A DNA stretch of 13,790 bases from Cryomorphaceae bacterium (GCA_003507115.1 DNWN01000058.1:13022-26811); one strand, 5' to 3'. Counted from the stretch's first letter, positions 1 through 6,863 are shown. Notes: generated by a model not told the origin, from the sequence alone. A program made the numbers and translations.

Positions 1-68
1 GCCCCATAGCCCCCGGGGCCAGGATTGCCTTTGGCGGCGCCATCGGTATATAATTCTACGCGGGGCAT
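1..68 (-). CDS. rnhA: Ribonuclease HI, N-terminal fragment (runs off the window)
   Basis: Only the first 22 codons are inside the window. From the ATG at 66-68 the minus strand reads MPRVELYTDGAAKGNPGPGG and continues YG. This is the first beta strand and turn of RNase HI, and the Asp of YTDG (residue 9) matches the first catalytic metal-binding aspartate. RNase HI cuts the RNA strand of RNA-DNA hybrids. The start overlaps the last 13 bases of purN in another frame, so the two genes are very likely co-transcribed and translationally coupled. The motif is diagnostic; whether the rest of the gene is intact cannot be seen. Confidence 0.9.
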   Translation of the reverse strand, partial: MPRVELYTDGAAKGNPGPGGYG

Positions 69-667
69 TGGTCGGGGCGAGGTAGGGGTTGGTTCAATAG
101 CAAGGCTTCCACCACACGAGGGAGGGCCCAGTGTTCAGCCCGTAAGATACGAGCCTGTAGGTCCTCTGGGCCATCTTGGGGGGCCACAGGGACTCGACAT
201 TGGAAGAGCGCCCGACCCTCGTCGTAGCGCTCGGACACCTCGTGGACGGTGAGGCCCGACTCCGCATCCCCGGCTGCCAATACAGCACGATGGATATGAA
301 GGCCGTACATGCCCGGACCCCCGTGCTTGGGCAGCAGGGCGGGATGCACATTCCAGATTCGGTGCGGAAAGGCTCGAATCCATTGGGCAGGAATCAATTT
401 GAGATACCCCGCACAGACCACTGCGGAGATCCCCGCGGCCTTCCATTGATCGATTACGCGATCGTCCTCGGCGCCGGGCGCGAAAACATGCACCGGCACG
501 GACAAATTGCGGCTCAAAACACCCGCTTTCGGAGAATTTGTCCAAATTCCTTCGATGCGGCAAAATTTATGTGCCGTAAAATATTCGACCATTGCTGCCG
601 CATTGCTGCCGCTTCCGGAGGCCAAAACAGCCAGTGAAATAAGGGGTTGAGGGGACTCCGAGGTCAT
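56..667 (-). CDS. purN: Phosphoribosylglycinamide formyltransferase (GAR transformylase)
   Basis: PurN transfers a formyl group from 10-formyl-tetrahydrofolate to glycinamide ribonucleotide, the third step of purine synthesis, in the cytosol. The 203-residue product has the phosphate-binding GSGSN loop at residues 18-22, catalytic Asn106 and His108 within WNVHPALLPK, and the later catalytic Asp (Asp149, in ERYDEG). Length is normal for the family. The ATG at 665-667 is used because no other start precedes the conserved LAVLASGSGSN strand; it adds about nine residues to the usual N-terminus. A perfect TACCTTTG -7 box ends only five bases before this ATG, so the mRNA may be nearly leaderless. 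It is divergent from acpP and overlaps rnhA downstream. Confidence 0.95.
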   Translation of the reverse strand: MTSESPQPLISLAVLASGSGSNAAAMVEYFTAHKFCRIEGIWTNSPKAGVLSRNLSVPVHVFAPGAEDDRVIDQWKAAGISAVVCAGYLKLIPAQWIRAFPHRIWNVHPALLPKHGGPGMYGLHIHRAVLAAGDAESGLTVHEVSERYDEGRALFQCRVPVAPQDGPEDLQARILRAEHWALPRVVEALLLNQPLPRPDQCPA

Positions 668-672
668 GCCGT

Positions 673-680
673 CAAAGGTA
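673..680 (-). promoter_or_regulatory. Putative -7 box of the purN promoter
   Basis: The minus strand reads TACCTTTG, an exact match to the Bacteroidota -7 consensus TAnnTTTG, five bases upstream of the purN ATG. No TTG -33 element is visible at the expected 19-21 base spacing. The identical octamer occurs upstream of pgk at 9005-9012. Inference only. Confidence 0.4.
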
Positions 681-720
681 GTTCATGGGGGTAAATCCGA
701 CCGGCTCTGAACGAAATGTA

Positions 721-751
721 TTGTACTAAATGCCGGTATGGCGTTTCTTTG
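721..751 (+). promoter_or_regulatory. Putative promoter of the acpP-fabF-rnc-pyk operon
   Basis: A TTG at 721-723 is followed after 20 bases by TTTCTTTG at 744-751, which matches the Bacteroidota -7 box TAnnTTTG except at its second base. The spacing is that expected for the main sigma factor of this phylum. Initiation would fall near 757-759, leaving a leader of about 25 bases before acpP. It is the best candidate in the 114-base purN-acpP gap. Confidence 0.4.
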
Positions 752-781
752 CACCGATTCAACCAATCTAAACTCACTGTT

Positions 782-1006
782 ATGTCGGATATCGCATCCC
801 GCGTTAAGGCCATTATCGTCGACAAGCTCGGCGTTTCTGAAGCCGAAGTCACTGCCGAAGCATCATTCACCAACGATTTAGGTGCTGATTCTCTAGACAC
901 CGTAGAATTAATTATGGAATTCGATATCCAAATTCCAGATGACCAAGCCGAAAACATTGCTACGGTAGGTCAGGCTGTTTCGTACATCGAAGCCGCAAAA
1001 GCCTAA
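782..1006 (+). CDS. acpP: Acyl carrier protein with a four-residue internal deletion
   Basis: ACP carries growing acyl chains on a phosphopantetheine arm during fatty-acid synthesis. The 74-residue product keeps the attachment motif DSL with Ser37 in [12 protein letters not shown], and the helix III segment [12 protein letters not shown]. The ATG at 782 begins [10 protein letters not shown], the usual Bacteroidota start; an in-frame ATG at 716 would add 22 non-conserved residues and is not used. Against E. coli AcpP (78 residues) and the usual Bacteroidota sequence, four residues are missing after LIMEF, where EKEF or EEEF normally sits. That removes about one turn at the end of helix II, the partner-recognition helix. 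It lies 11 bases before fabF, so it is the housekeeping ACP by context. The identification is firm; the meaning of the deletion is open. Confidence 0.95.
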   Translation: MSDIASRVKAIIVDKLGVSEAEVTAEASFTNDLGADSLDTVELIMEFDIQIPDDQAENIATVGQAVSYIEAAKA

Positions 1007-1017
1007 TCATCCTTGGG

Positions 1018-2268
1018 GTGGAACTTAAGCGTGTAGTCGTTACAGGTATCGGGGCATTGACCCCGATTGGTAATAACGCCAAAGAATTTTGGGACGGCCT
1101 GCTCGAAGGAAAGAGTGGTGCCGCTCCCATTACTCGTTTTGACACCACCAAGTTCAAAACCCAATTTGCTTGCGAGATTAAGAATCTTCAGGTAGAGGAC
1201 TTTATCGATCGCAAAGAACTCCGCCGCATGGACCGATGCACGCATCTAGGTCTCATTGCGGCCGATGAAGCCATTCAAGATTCGGGAATTGCAGAATCCG
1301 AAACGTCCAAGGACCGCATTGGCGTCATTTGGGGTTCCGGCATTGGGGGAATTGACACCTTTTTTGAGGAGGCGACCAGTTTCGTTGCAAGCGAGGGTGC
1401 GCCTCGCTTCAATCCCTTCTTCATCCCCAAAATGATTGCCGACATCTGCGGCGGTCATGTCTCTATGAAATACGGGTTCCGTGGCCCGAACTACACGACC
1501 GTTTCGGCCTGCGCCTCCTCTACAAACGCCATCATTGATGCCTTGATGTTGCTTCGCCTCGGCAAAGCAGATGTCATTGTTTGTGGTGGCTCCGAAGCAG
1601 CCATCGGCCCAGGCGGCATTGGCGGATTTAATGCCATGCATGCCCTATCGACCCGAAACGAAGATCCCACCACGGCCTCCCGCCCATTTGACAAAGACCG
1701 CGACGGTTTTGTCATGGGAGAGGGCGCTGCCTGCATGGTGCTCGAGTCCTACGACCACGCCGTAGCGCGCGGTGCCAAAATTTACGCGGAGCTCGCTGGC
1801 GGAGGCTTGTCTGCCGACGCACACCATTTAACAGCTCCCCACCCCGAAGGATTGGGTGCCTTGAATGTGATGCGCAATTGCTTGGAGGATGCCGGCTTGC
1901 GTCCGGAAGATGTCGACTATGTCAACGTTCACGGCACATCAACCCCCCTGGGCGATATCGCGGAAACCAAAGCCATCCAGGGAGTTTTTGGAGAGCACGC
2001 GTACAGACTGAACATCAGTTCCACCAAATCCATGACGGGTCATTTACTCGGGGCCGCAGGGGCCGCCGAAGCTTTAGTCGCCTGCTTGAGCGTGGTTCAC
2101 GACATCGTGCCGCCCACAATCAATCACTTCACAGACGACCCTGAATTAGACGACAAGCTGAATTTCACCTTTAACGTAGCCCAAAAACGCATCGTCCGCG
2201 CCGCCCTGTCAAATACCTTCGGATTTGGTGGCCACAATGCTTCGGTGTTATTTAAGAAGGTGGTTTAA
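1018..2268 (+). CDS. fabF: Beta-ketoacyl-ACP synthase II
   Basis: FabF condenses malonyl-ACP with an acyl-ACP to extend fatty acids by two carbons, working with the ACP encoded just upstream. The 416-residue protein shows the full ketosynthase triad: Cys165 in TVSACASS, His305 in VHGTSTPLGD and His342 in MTGHLLGAAG, with the conserved Lys337 just before. The C-terminal glycine-rich loop NTFGFGGHN is also present. Translation starts at a GTG, giving MELKRVVVTGIGALTPIG, the standard family start. No strong Shine-Dalgarno precedes it. The gap from acpP is 11 bases and to rnc 3 bases, so one operon is likely. Confidence 0.97.
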   Translation: MELKRVVVTGIGALTPIGNNAKEFWDGLLEGKSGAAPITRFDTTKFKTQFACEIKNLQVEDFIDRKELRRMDRCTHLGLIAADEAIQDSGIAESETSKDRIGVIWGSGIGGIDTFFEEATSFVASEGAPRFNPFFIPKMIADICGGHVSMKYGFRGPNYTTVSACASSTNAIIDALMLLRLGKADVIVCGGSEAAIGPGGIGGFNAMHALSTRNEDPTTASRPFDKDRDGFVMGEGAACMVLESYDHAVARGAKIYAELAGGGLSADAHHLTAPHPEGLGALNVMRNCLEDAGLRPEDVDYVNVHGTSTPLGDIAETKAIQGVFGEHAYRLNISSTKSMTGHLLGAAGAAEALVACLSVVHDIVPPTINHFTDDPELDDKLNFTFNVAQKRIVRAALSNTFGFGGHNASVLFKKVV

Positions 2269-2271
2269 TTT

Positions 2272-3033
2272 ATGCTTCGCACCCTTCTTTCCTACTTCAA
2301 AACGGTTCCTGCCGAATCCAAAGAATTACTTGCCGCTATTCGGGGAATGACCGGTGTGCGTCCCTACGATCCGAACATTTATCTCGCCGCCTTCCGCCGA
2401 AAGGTGGATGACCAAAGCCAAAAAAACGCGAATATGCGCTATGAACGCTTGGAGTATCTAGGCGATGCGGTATTGGGCGTTCTCATGGCGGAGTATCTCT
2501 ATGACAAATATCCCAATGGGGATGAGGGATATCTCACGAGTATGCGCTCGAAAGTTGTCTCCCGTAAAGCGCTGAATCGCATCGCTGTAAAAATGGGCAT
2601 TCCCGATTGGATGCAACATTCCACGCGTGGGAGACGAATTGGAACCACTTCCGTCCCGGGCAATACGCTGGAGGCTCTGGTGGGTGCTGTATATGTGGAT
2701 CGTGGGTGGAACGACACGAAAATTTTCGTCCACAAGCACTTGTTAGACGCGCATGTCAACTTTAACCGCGTCGAAAAAGAGGTTATTTCCTACAAAAGTC
2801 TTTTGATTGAGTGGGTCCAACGCCAGAAAAAGACGTTCGAATTTGTCGTCCTCGACGAAAATGGATCCCAACATCGAAATCGTTTTACGATGAGCGTTTC
2901 CGTCGATGGAGAGGTTCAAGGCGAGGGATCGGGACAATCTAAAAAAGCCGCGGAAGAAGCCGCTTCACGTGCCGCTTGCCAGGCCTTAAATCTTGGACGC
3001 CGTGAGCCGTCTCGTTCTCGACGACGTCGATGA
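2272..3033 (+). CDS. rnc: Ribonuclease III
   Basis: RNase III cleaves double-stranded RNA, including rRNA precursors. The 253-residue protein has the signature ERLEYLGDAVL, giving Glu61 and Asp65 of the catalytic site, and GNTLEALVGAVYVDRG with Glu134. The position equivalent to E. coli Asp114 is Asn131. A double-stranded RNA-binding domain follows at about residues 173-240, ending in GQSKKAAEEAASRAACQALN. The extreme C-terminus SRSRRRR is very basic and is encoded where the gene overlaps the next one, so it may be a by-product of the overlap. It starts 3 bases after fabF, as is usual in Bacteroidota. Confidence 0.96.
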   Translation: MLRTLLSYFKTVPAESKELLAAIRGMTGVRPYDPNIYLAAFRRKVDDQSQKNANMRYERLEYLGDAVLGVLMAEYLYDKYPNGDEGYLTSMRSKVVSRKALNRIAVKMGIPDWMQHSTRGRRIGTTSVPGNTLEALVGAVYVDRGWNDTKIFVHKHLLDAHVNFNRVEKEVISYKSLLIEWVQRQKKTFEFVVLDENGSQHRNRFTMSVSVDGEVQGEGSGQSKKAAEEAASRAACQALNLGRREPSRSRRRR

Positions 3034-3502
3034 GGGAACACCTCCGAGTCTCTTGGGGCTCAGCACATCGCTGAGCGACCCTACGCTTGTTTTCTTTTTG
3101 AATCAAACCCTCTCCTGGTCCCTGCGGCGGGTGGAAGACCTGTCGTGCGTTCAAGCTCCTTTGCGCTCTCGGCACGCGCTCTATCGAGGGGCTGTAGGCG
3201 CCCAAGAACAGGCTTTGTTTTGGAATACTCCAGAAGAGACAGCCTGGCTCGCTGGACACGCTCCCTCCTCTTCCGGCCTGTTTTCAGGAGAAGACACGGC
3301 GCCCCCAAGGCGTCCATTCCTACAAAAACCCCCGAGAATTCATGCCGTCCTCATCCTGGATCCGCCGCTATCTCCCGGGGAAATGGTAAATTTGCAGCGG
3401 CAGATTGCACTGATATCAGGCGTGGTCGGTCAGAATGTCCTCCCTTGGTCTACCCTTCGTGTTCGAGATCATTTTCTCTTAGAACCACTGAACAAAGCAT
3501 AA
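3002..3502 (+). CDS. Divergent IPExxxVDY-family protein of unknown function
   Basis: This 166-residue protein sits between rnc and pyk, where Bacteroidota normally carry an IPExxxVDY-family protein. The N-terminus MSRLVLDDVDEG, followed by a short segment and LSDPTLVFFLNQTL, matches the family pattern of a (K/R)LxLDD start, then an L-x-D-Y-x-L-A-x-x-L-N strand. The naming motif is not conserved: the corresponding C-terminal region reads KPPRIHAVLIL. I chose the GTG at 3002 because it puts LVLDD at the usual distance; a TTG at 2993 would add three residues. It overlaps rnc by 32 bases and ends 13 bases before pyk. The family's role is unknown, and no catalytic residues, signal peptide or membrane segments are seen. 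Family assignment is by context plus partial similarity. Confidence 0.75.
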   Translation: MSRLVLDDVDEGTPPSLLGLSTSLSDPTLVFFLNQTLSWSLRRVEDLSCVQAPLRSRHALYRGAVGAQEQALFWNTPEETAWLAGHAPSSSGLFSGEDTAPPRRPFLQKPPRIHAVLILDPPLSPGEMVNLQRQIALISGVVGQNVLPWSTLRVRDHFLLEPLNKA

Positions 3503-3515
3503 AGCGTACACCGCT

Positions 3516-4934
3516 ATGAAACGAACGAAAATTGTCGCCACCCTGGGGCCCGCCTCTTCCGAACTGCATGTTTTGGAAGCCATGTTGCATGCCGGTGTCA
3601 ATGTGTTTCGGGTAAACTTTTCTCATGGAGATCATGCGCAGCATCGCACCACAATTCGCAACATCCGAGAGATATTAGATCGAACTGGATTGCATGCCGC
3701 CATTTTAGCTGATTTACAAGGCCCCAAGCTTCGAGTTGGCCATGTGGAAGAGGGCGCTATGGTTGCGCCGGGTGACCGCATCGTCTTCACCAACGAAGCC
3801 TGCGAAGGAACCAAGGAGCGCGTATACATGACCTACACGCAGTTTCCCAAAGACGTAAACCCCGGAGAAATCATCTTGCTTGATGATGGTAAATTGATGA
3901 TGCGTGTGGTTTCAACCAACCGCAAAAATGAAGTCGTCGCAGAAGTGGTTCAAGGAGGGGCGCTTTTGTCTAAAAAGGGAGTTAATCTTCCAAACACCCG
4001 CGTCTCTTTACCTTGTTTAACAGAAAAAGACTTGGCCGACCTCGAGGTTGCTTTAGAGGAAAATGCCGATTGGATTGGATTAAGCTTTGTGCGTAGCGCT
4101 CAAGACATTAAAGAGCTCCGAGCCATCTTGAAAAAGAAAAAATCCAACGCAGGAATTATCGCAAAAATTGAAAAGCCCGAAGCGGTTTCGGATATAGAAC
4201 GCATCTTGGACGCCACGGACGGCGTAATGGTCGCTCGGGGAGACCTCGGAGTGGAGGTGCCCATGGAAAGCGTGCCCTTGATCCAGAAAATGATTATCGC
4301 CAAAGCCGTTGAACGCGCCAAGCCCGTCATCGTTGCGACTCAAATGATGGAGAGCATGATTGACAGCATGACACCCAGCCGAGCTGAAGTCAATGATGTG
4401 GCCAATGCCGTGTTAGATGGTGCGGACGCCGTGATGCTTTCTGGCGAAACCTCCGTGGGGAAGTTTCCCGTTGAGGTCGTCGCAACCATGGCCAAGATTG
4501 TTCTCGTCGCAGAAACCTCAGGGATTAATCACATCAAGGAACGCAAGCCCAAAAAAGGAGATGAGCGATTTGTGAATAATGCCATTTGCTTTCAAGCCGC
4601 CAAAATGGCGAATCTTGTTGGGGCAAAAGGCATTTGTACCATGACCTTCTCTGGGTATTCTGCCCAGTTAATTTCCTCCTTCCGCCCAAAGAGCAGCATC
4701 TACGCGTTCACCTCCAACCGCGCCATTTTGAATAAAGTGAGCTTGTACTGGGGGGTATGCGGCTATTTCTACGACGGCCTAGAGTCCACTGATCAAACGA
4801 TGGCCGACATAGCCGCCCGGCTCCGAAATGATGGCGTTGTGGTCGATGGAGATTACATCATTCAATTAGCAAGCATGCCCATCCTGAAGAAGGGCACGAC
4901 CAACACGATGCGTATCAAGCGCGTCGGAGAATAA
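3516..4934 (+). CDS. pyk: Pyruvate kinase
   Basis: Pyruvate kinase makes pyruvate and ATP from phosphoenolpyruvate and ADP in the last step of glycolysis. The 472-residue protein starts MKRTKIVATLGPAS and has FRVNFSHG at residues 31-38, catalytic Lys217 and metal ligand Glu219 in IIAKIEKPEAV, Asp243 in VARGDLGVEVP, and Thr275 in VATQMMESM. The B domain lies at about residues 70-165 and the allosteric C domain from about 340 on. Length is normal for the short bacterial form without the extra PEP-utilising domain. It is the last gene of the acpP operon and is followed within ten bases by a hairpin terminator. Confidence 0.97.
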   Translation: MKRTKIVATLGPASSELHVLEAMLHAGVNVFRVNFSHGDHAQHRTTIRNIREILDRTGLHAAILADLQGPKLRVGHVEEGAMVAPGDRIVFTNEACEGTKERVYMTYTQFPKDVNPGEIILLDDGKLMMRVVSTNRKNEVVAEVVQGGALLSKKGVNLPNTRVSLPCLTEKDLADLEVALEENADWIGLSFVRSAQDIKELRAILKKKKSNAGIIAKIEKPEAVSDIERILDATDGVMVARGDLGVEVPMESVPLIQKMIIAKAVERAKPVIVATQMMESMIDSMTPSRAEVNDVANAVLDGADAVMLSGETSVGKFPVEVVATMAKIVLVAETSGINHIKERKPKKGDERFVNNAICFQAAKMANLVGAKGICTMTFSGYSAQLISSFRPKSSIYAFTSNRAILNKVSLYWGVCGYFYDGLESTDQTMADIAARLRNDGVVVDGDYIIQLASMPILKKGTTNTMRIKRVGE

Positions 4935-4942
4935 GGTCTTTT

Positions 4943-4961
4943 GCGCTTTTAAGCGCTTTTT
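4943..4961 (+). terminator. Rho-independent terminator after pyk
   Basis: GCGCT (4943-4947) and AGCGC (4952-4956) form a short stem with a TTTA loop, followed by TTTTT at 4957-4961. The T tract runs into the antisense of the pheS stop codon at 4960-4962. The T run is only on the plus strand, so it serves the acpP-pyk operon. The stem is short, so efficiency is uncertain. Confidence 0.65.
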
Positions 4962-5976
4962 ACATCGCCCCAGAGAAGAGGCTGAGGAAGCGCACATTAT
5001 TCTCATAAAAGGCCCGTATATCGGGTATTTGGAAGCGCTGCATGGCAATTCGCTCTATGCCCATGCCAAAAGCATACCCGCTGTACACGGTGGGATCAAT
5101 CCCGCACGAAGTCAGTACCGCGGGGTCCACCATGCCACAGCCCATAATCTCTAGCCAGCCGGTTCCCTTGGTCATGCGATGGTCCACTTCATTTTCTAAG
5201 CCCCACCAAATATCCATCTCTGCGGAGGGCTCGGTAAAGGGGAAATAGCTTGGGCGGAGGCGTATTTCCGTTTTTTCGCCAAAAAACGCTCGAGCAAACT
5301 CTAAAAGTGTCTGCTTCATGTCCGCGAAAGAGACGTTTTGATCAATGTACAATCCCTCCACTTGGTGGAAAACGCAGTGGGAACGGCTCGAAATCGCTTC
5401 ATTTCGAAAAACTCGGCCCGGAGCGATAATGCGAATCGGGGGTTTTTGCGTCTCCATGGTCCGCACCTGCACGCTGGACGTGTGGGTTCGAAGGGCCCAA
5501 TCGGGGTCTTTAGCCAAGAAAAACGTGTCTTGCATGTCGCGCGCAGGATGCTCTAACGGGAAATTTAGGGCCGAAAAATTGTGCCAGTCGTCCTCCATTT
5601 CCGGGCCTTGGGCCACCGAAAAGCCCATGCGTTCGAAGATGGAAACAATTTCATTCCGCACTAAAGAGATGGGGTGGTGGGCCCCAGGAAGGGTGCCATA
5701 CCCCGGGCGACTAAAGTCTTCTTGAGCCATCGTTCGGACGGGCTTCGGGGTGGTCTGGGCGGCGGCTAAAACCGCTTCAGCCTTTGTTTTTAGCGCATTT
5801 AGCGCCTGGCCTACCGCCTTCTTTTCTTCGTTTGAAACCGTCTTGAATTCGCCAAACAGCGCCGTCAATATGCCCTTCTTTCCTAGGTATTGGATGCGGA
5901 ACTTTTCTGCCGCTTCAGGCGTCAAAAGCGTCGTTTGCTCAATCGTACGAATGTGTTTTTCAATGGTTTCCAGCAT
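4960..5976 (-). CDS. pheS: Phenylalanyl-tRNA synthetase, alpha subunit
   Basis: PheS is the catalytic alpha chain of the alpha2-beta2 enzyme that charges tRNA-Phe with phenylalanine. The 338-residue protein has an N-terminal coiled-coil tRNA-binding region at about residues 1-85 (QYLGKKGILTALF), then the class II core. The core holds LRTHTSSVQVR at residues 162-172, motif 2 as RVFRNE (188-193) and FHQVEG (203-208), the RPSYFPFTEPSAEMD stretch, and motif 3 as GMGIER (304-309). Length is typical. pheT is not in the window, which is common in Bacteroidota, where the two genes are often apart. A clear -33/-7 promoter lies upstream at 6014-6044. The gene is convergent with pyk. Confidence 0.97.
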   Translation of the reverse strand: MLETIEKHIRTIEQTTLLTPEAAEKFRIQYLGKKGILTALFGEFKTVSNEEKKAVGQALNALKTKAEAVLAAAQTTPKPVRTMAQEDFSRPGYGTLPGAHHPISLVRNEIVSIFERMGFSVAQGPEMEDDWHNFSALNFPLEHPARDMQDTFFLAKDPDWALRTHTSSVQVRTMETQKPPIRIIAPGRVFRNEAISSRSHCVFHQVEGLYIDQNVSFADMKQTLLEFARAFFGEKTEIRLRPSYFPFTEPSAEMDIWWGLENEVDHRMTKGTGWLEIMGCGMVDPAVLTSCGIDPTVYSGYAFGMGIERIAMQRFQIPDIRAFYENNVRFLSLFSGAM

Positions 5977-5991
5977 GGGAAAGGAATCGTT

Positions 5992-5999
5992 TATATTTG
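5992..5999 (+). promoter_or_regulatory. Putative -7 box for the lipoprotein pair
   Basis: TATATTTG matches TAnnTTTG exactly. Initiation would fall near 6005-6007, giving a leader of about 28 bases before the ATG at 6034. The -33 region is weak (TTT at 5967-5969, spacing 22). It faces away from the pheS promoter, whose -7 box lies just downstream at 6014-6021. Confidence 0.5.
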
Positions 6000-6013
6000 C
6001 TCAGCGCAGAGCG

Positions 6014-6044
6014 CAAAACTATTGCAAACCCGGATGAAGCTCAA
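6014..6044 (-). promoter_or_regulatory. Putative pheS promoter
   Basis: On the minus strand TTG (6044-6042) is followed after exactly 20 bases by TAGTTTTG (6021-6014), an exact -7 match for the Bacteroidota main sigma factor. Initiation near 6007-6009 leaves about 31 bases of leader before the pheS ATG. The -33 element lies inside the first codons of the neighbouring lipoprotein gene. Confidence 0.6.
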
Positions 6045-6432
6045 CAAAACACTCGTTTGGAGTCTAATTTTCTTCGCATTCCTCGGACTGAGCACCAGTT
6101 GCGAGGAGGAAGATACGCGTTCTCAGGTTCGCGTTCGCGTCCTAAATCAGGATTCTATCCCTATCCAAAACGCCTTGGTTCGCATGTTTGCGCCGGGCAC
6201 CAACACGCTATTCACGGATCCAGACACCCAAGGGTCCTATTGGAGGTATTCCGGTTTGGACGGGTGGTGTGAGCCCTCATTCAAGTTTGATGGCGAAGCC
6301 TTTTTGGACGTAGAAGCGGCCAAAGGAGGATGGCGTGGATGTAGCTATGTGCACGTCACCAAGGGATCTATCGCAGAAATTATTGTCATGATGAAACCCT
6401 ACGGCGACTTAAATAACGGATGCCCCCAATGA
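6034..6432 (+). CDS. Small lipoprotein with a predicted Ig-like beta domain (first of a tandem pair)
   Basis: The 132-residue protein begins with a signal peptide (MKLNKTLVWSLIFFAFLGLS) and a lipobox ending at Cys23. CEEED follows, and an acidic patch just after the lipidated Cys resembles the export signal of surface lipoproteins in Bacteroidota. The mature part reads VRVRVLNQDSIPIQNALVRM, then SGLDGWC, GGWRGCSYVHV and a C-terminal NNGC. This suggests a compact carboxypeptidase-regulatory-like or Ig-like beta sandwich with one or two disulfides. The ATG at 6034 is chosen because it gives the signal peptide; earlier in-frame ATGs do not. It is a paralog of the next gene and overlaps it by ATGA. 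No function can be assigned. It may be membrane- or surface-anchored. Confidence 0.85.
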   Translation: MKLNKTLVWSLIFFAFLGLSTSCEEEDTRSQVRVRVLNQDSIPIQNALVRMFAPGTNTLFTDPDTQGSYWRYSGLDGWCEPSFKFDGEAFLDVEAAKGGWRGCSYVHVTKGSIAEIIVMMKPYGDLNNGCPQ

Positions 6433-6815
6433 AACGATTGCTTCTCTCCCTCTTTGTAGCGATGCTCGGCATGACCGCCTGCACGAAAGATGACGCTCCA
6501 GTCTATCGATTCTCCGTGGAAGTCACGGATGAAAATGGCGTGCCCATCCAAAACGCCTATGTCCGCGCCACTGCGCCGGTCGTCAACGCTATTCCCGACT
6601 TCCAGGGACACACAGGCATTGACGGCATCATGCGAAATGATTCTGGAGATGATGTATTTGAATACCACATGCCGGCCGTTTTGCAAATTACCGCCCAAAA
6701 AGGGGACAACCCCCCGGTGGTCTTTGGTTGTGGCTATGTTAAGCTCGAGCCAGACAGCACCGTCGTCATGAAGATTGTCGTGCTTCCATACACGAACGGG
6801 TCTGCTGGCTGTTAA
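6429..6815 (+). CDS. Small lipoprotein with a predicted Ig-like beta domain (second of a tandem pair)
   Basis: The 128-residue product has a signal peptide MKRLLLSLFVAMLG and lipobox MTAC with Cys18, then KDD. The mature part parallels the upstream protein: VEVTDENGVPIQNAYVRA against VRVLNQDSIPIQNALVRM, TGIDG against SGLDG, VFGCGYVKL against WRGCSYVHV, and a terminal Cys (SAGC against NNGC). I chose the ATG at 6429, whose ATGA overlaps the upstream stop, over an ATG at 6420 that would put two prolines ahead of the signal peptide. The conserved GC(G/S)YV cysteine and terminal cysteine may form a disulfide. The pair looks like a local duplication that has since diverged. Function is unknown. 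Confidence 0.85.
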   Translation: MKRLLLSLFVAMLGMTACTKDDAPVYRFSVEVTDENGVPIQNAYVRATAPVVNAIPDFQGHTGIDGIMRNDSGDDVFEYHMPAVLQITAQKGDNPPVVFGCGYVKLEPDSTVVMKIVVLPYTNGSAGC

Positions 6816-6840
6816 CTAGCCGCAGATACCTGACCTTTCG

Positions 6841-6863
6841 CGCCCTCTTCGGAGGGCGTTTTT
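6841..6863 (+). terminator. Rho-independent terminator with a UUCG tetraloop
   Basis: A perfect seven-base stem CGCCCTC (6841-6847) with GAGGGCG (6852-6858) closes a TTCG loop, the very stable C(UUCG)G tetraloop, followed by TTTTT at 6859-6863. It lies 25 bases after the second lipoprotein. The T run is on the plus strand only. Confidence 0.9.

Noticed and set aside
176..637. Open frame of 153 codons on the plus strand opposite purN
   Set aside because: It is antisense to purN, which has all its catalytic residues; the frame has no domain.
716..781. N-terminal extension of acyl carrier protein from an upstream in-frame ATG
   Set aside because: The added 22 residues overlap the likely promoter and match nothing in the family, while [10 protein letters not shown] is the standard start.
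2966..2971. CACGTG inside rnc as a parS half-site
   Set aside because: The left arm has only partial similarity (CTT) and the right arm is CCGC; it lies in conserved dsRNA-binding-domain codons.
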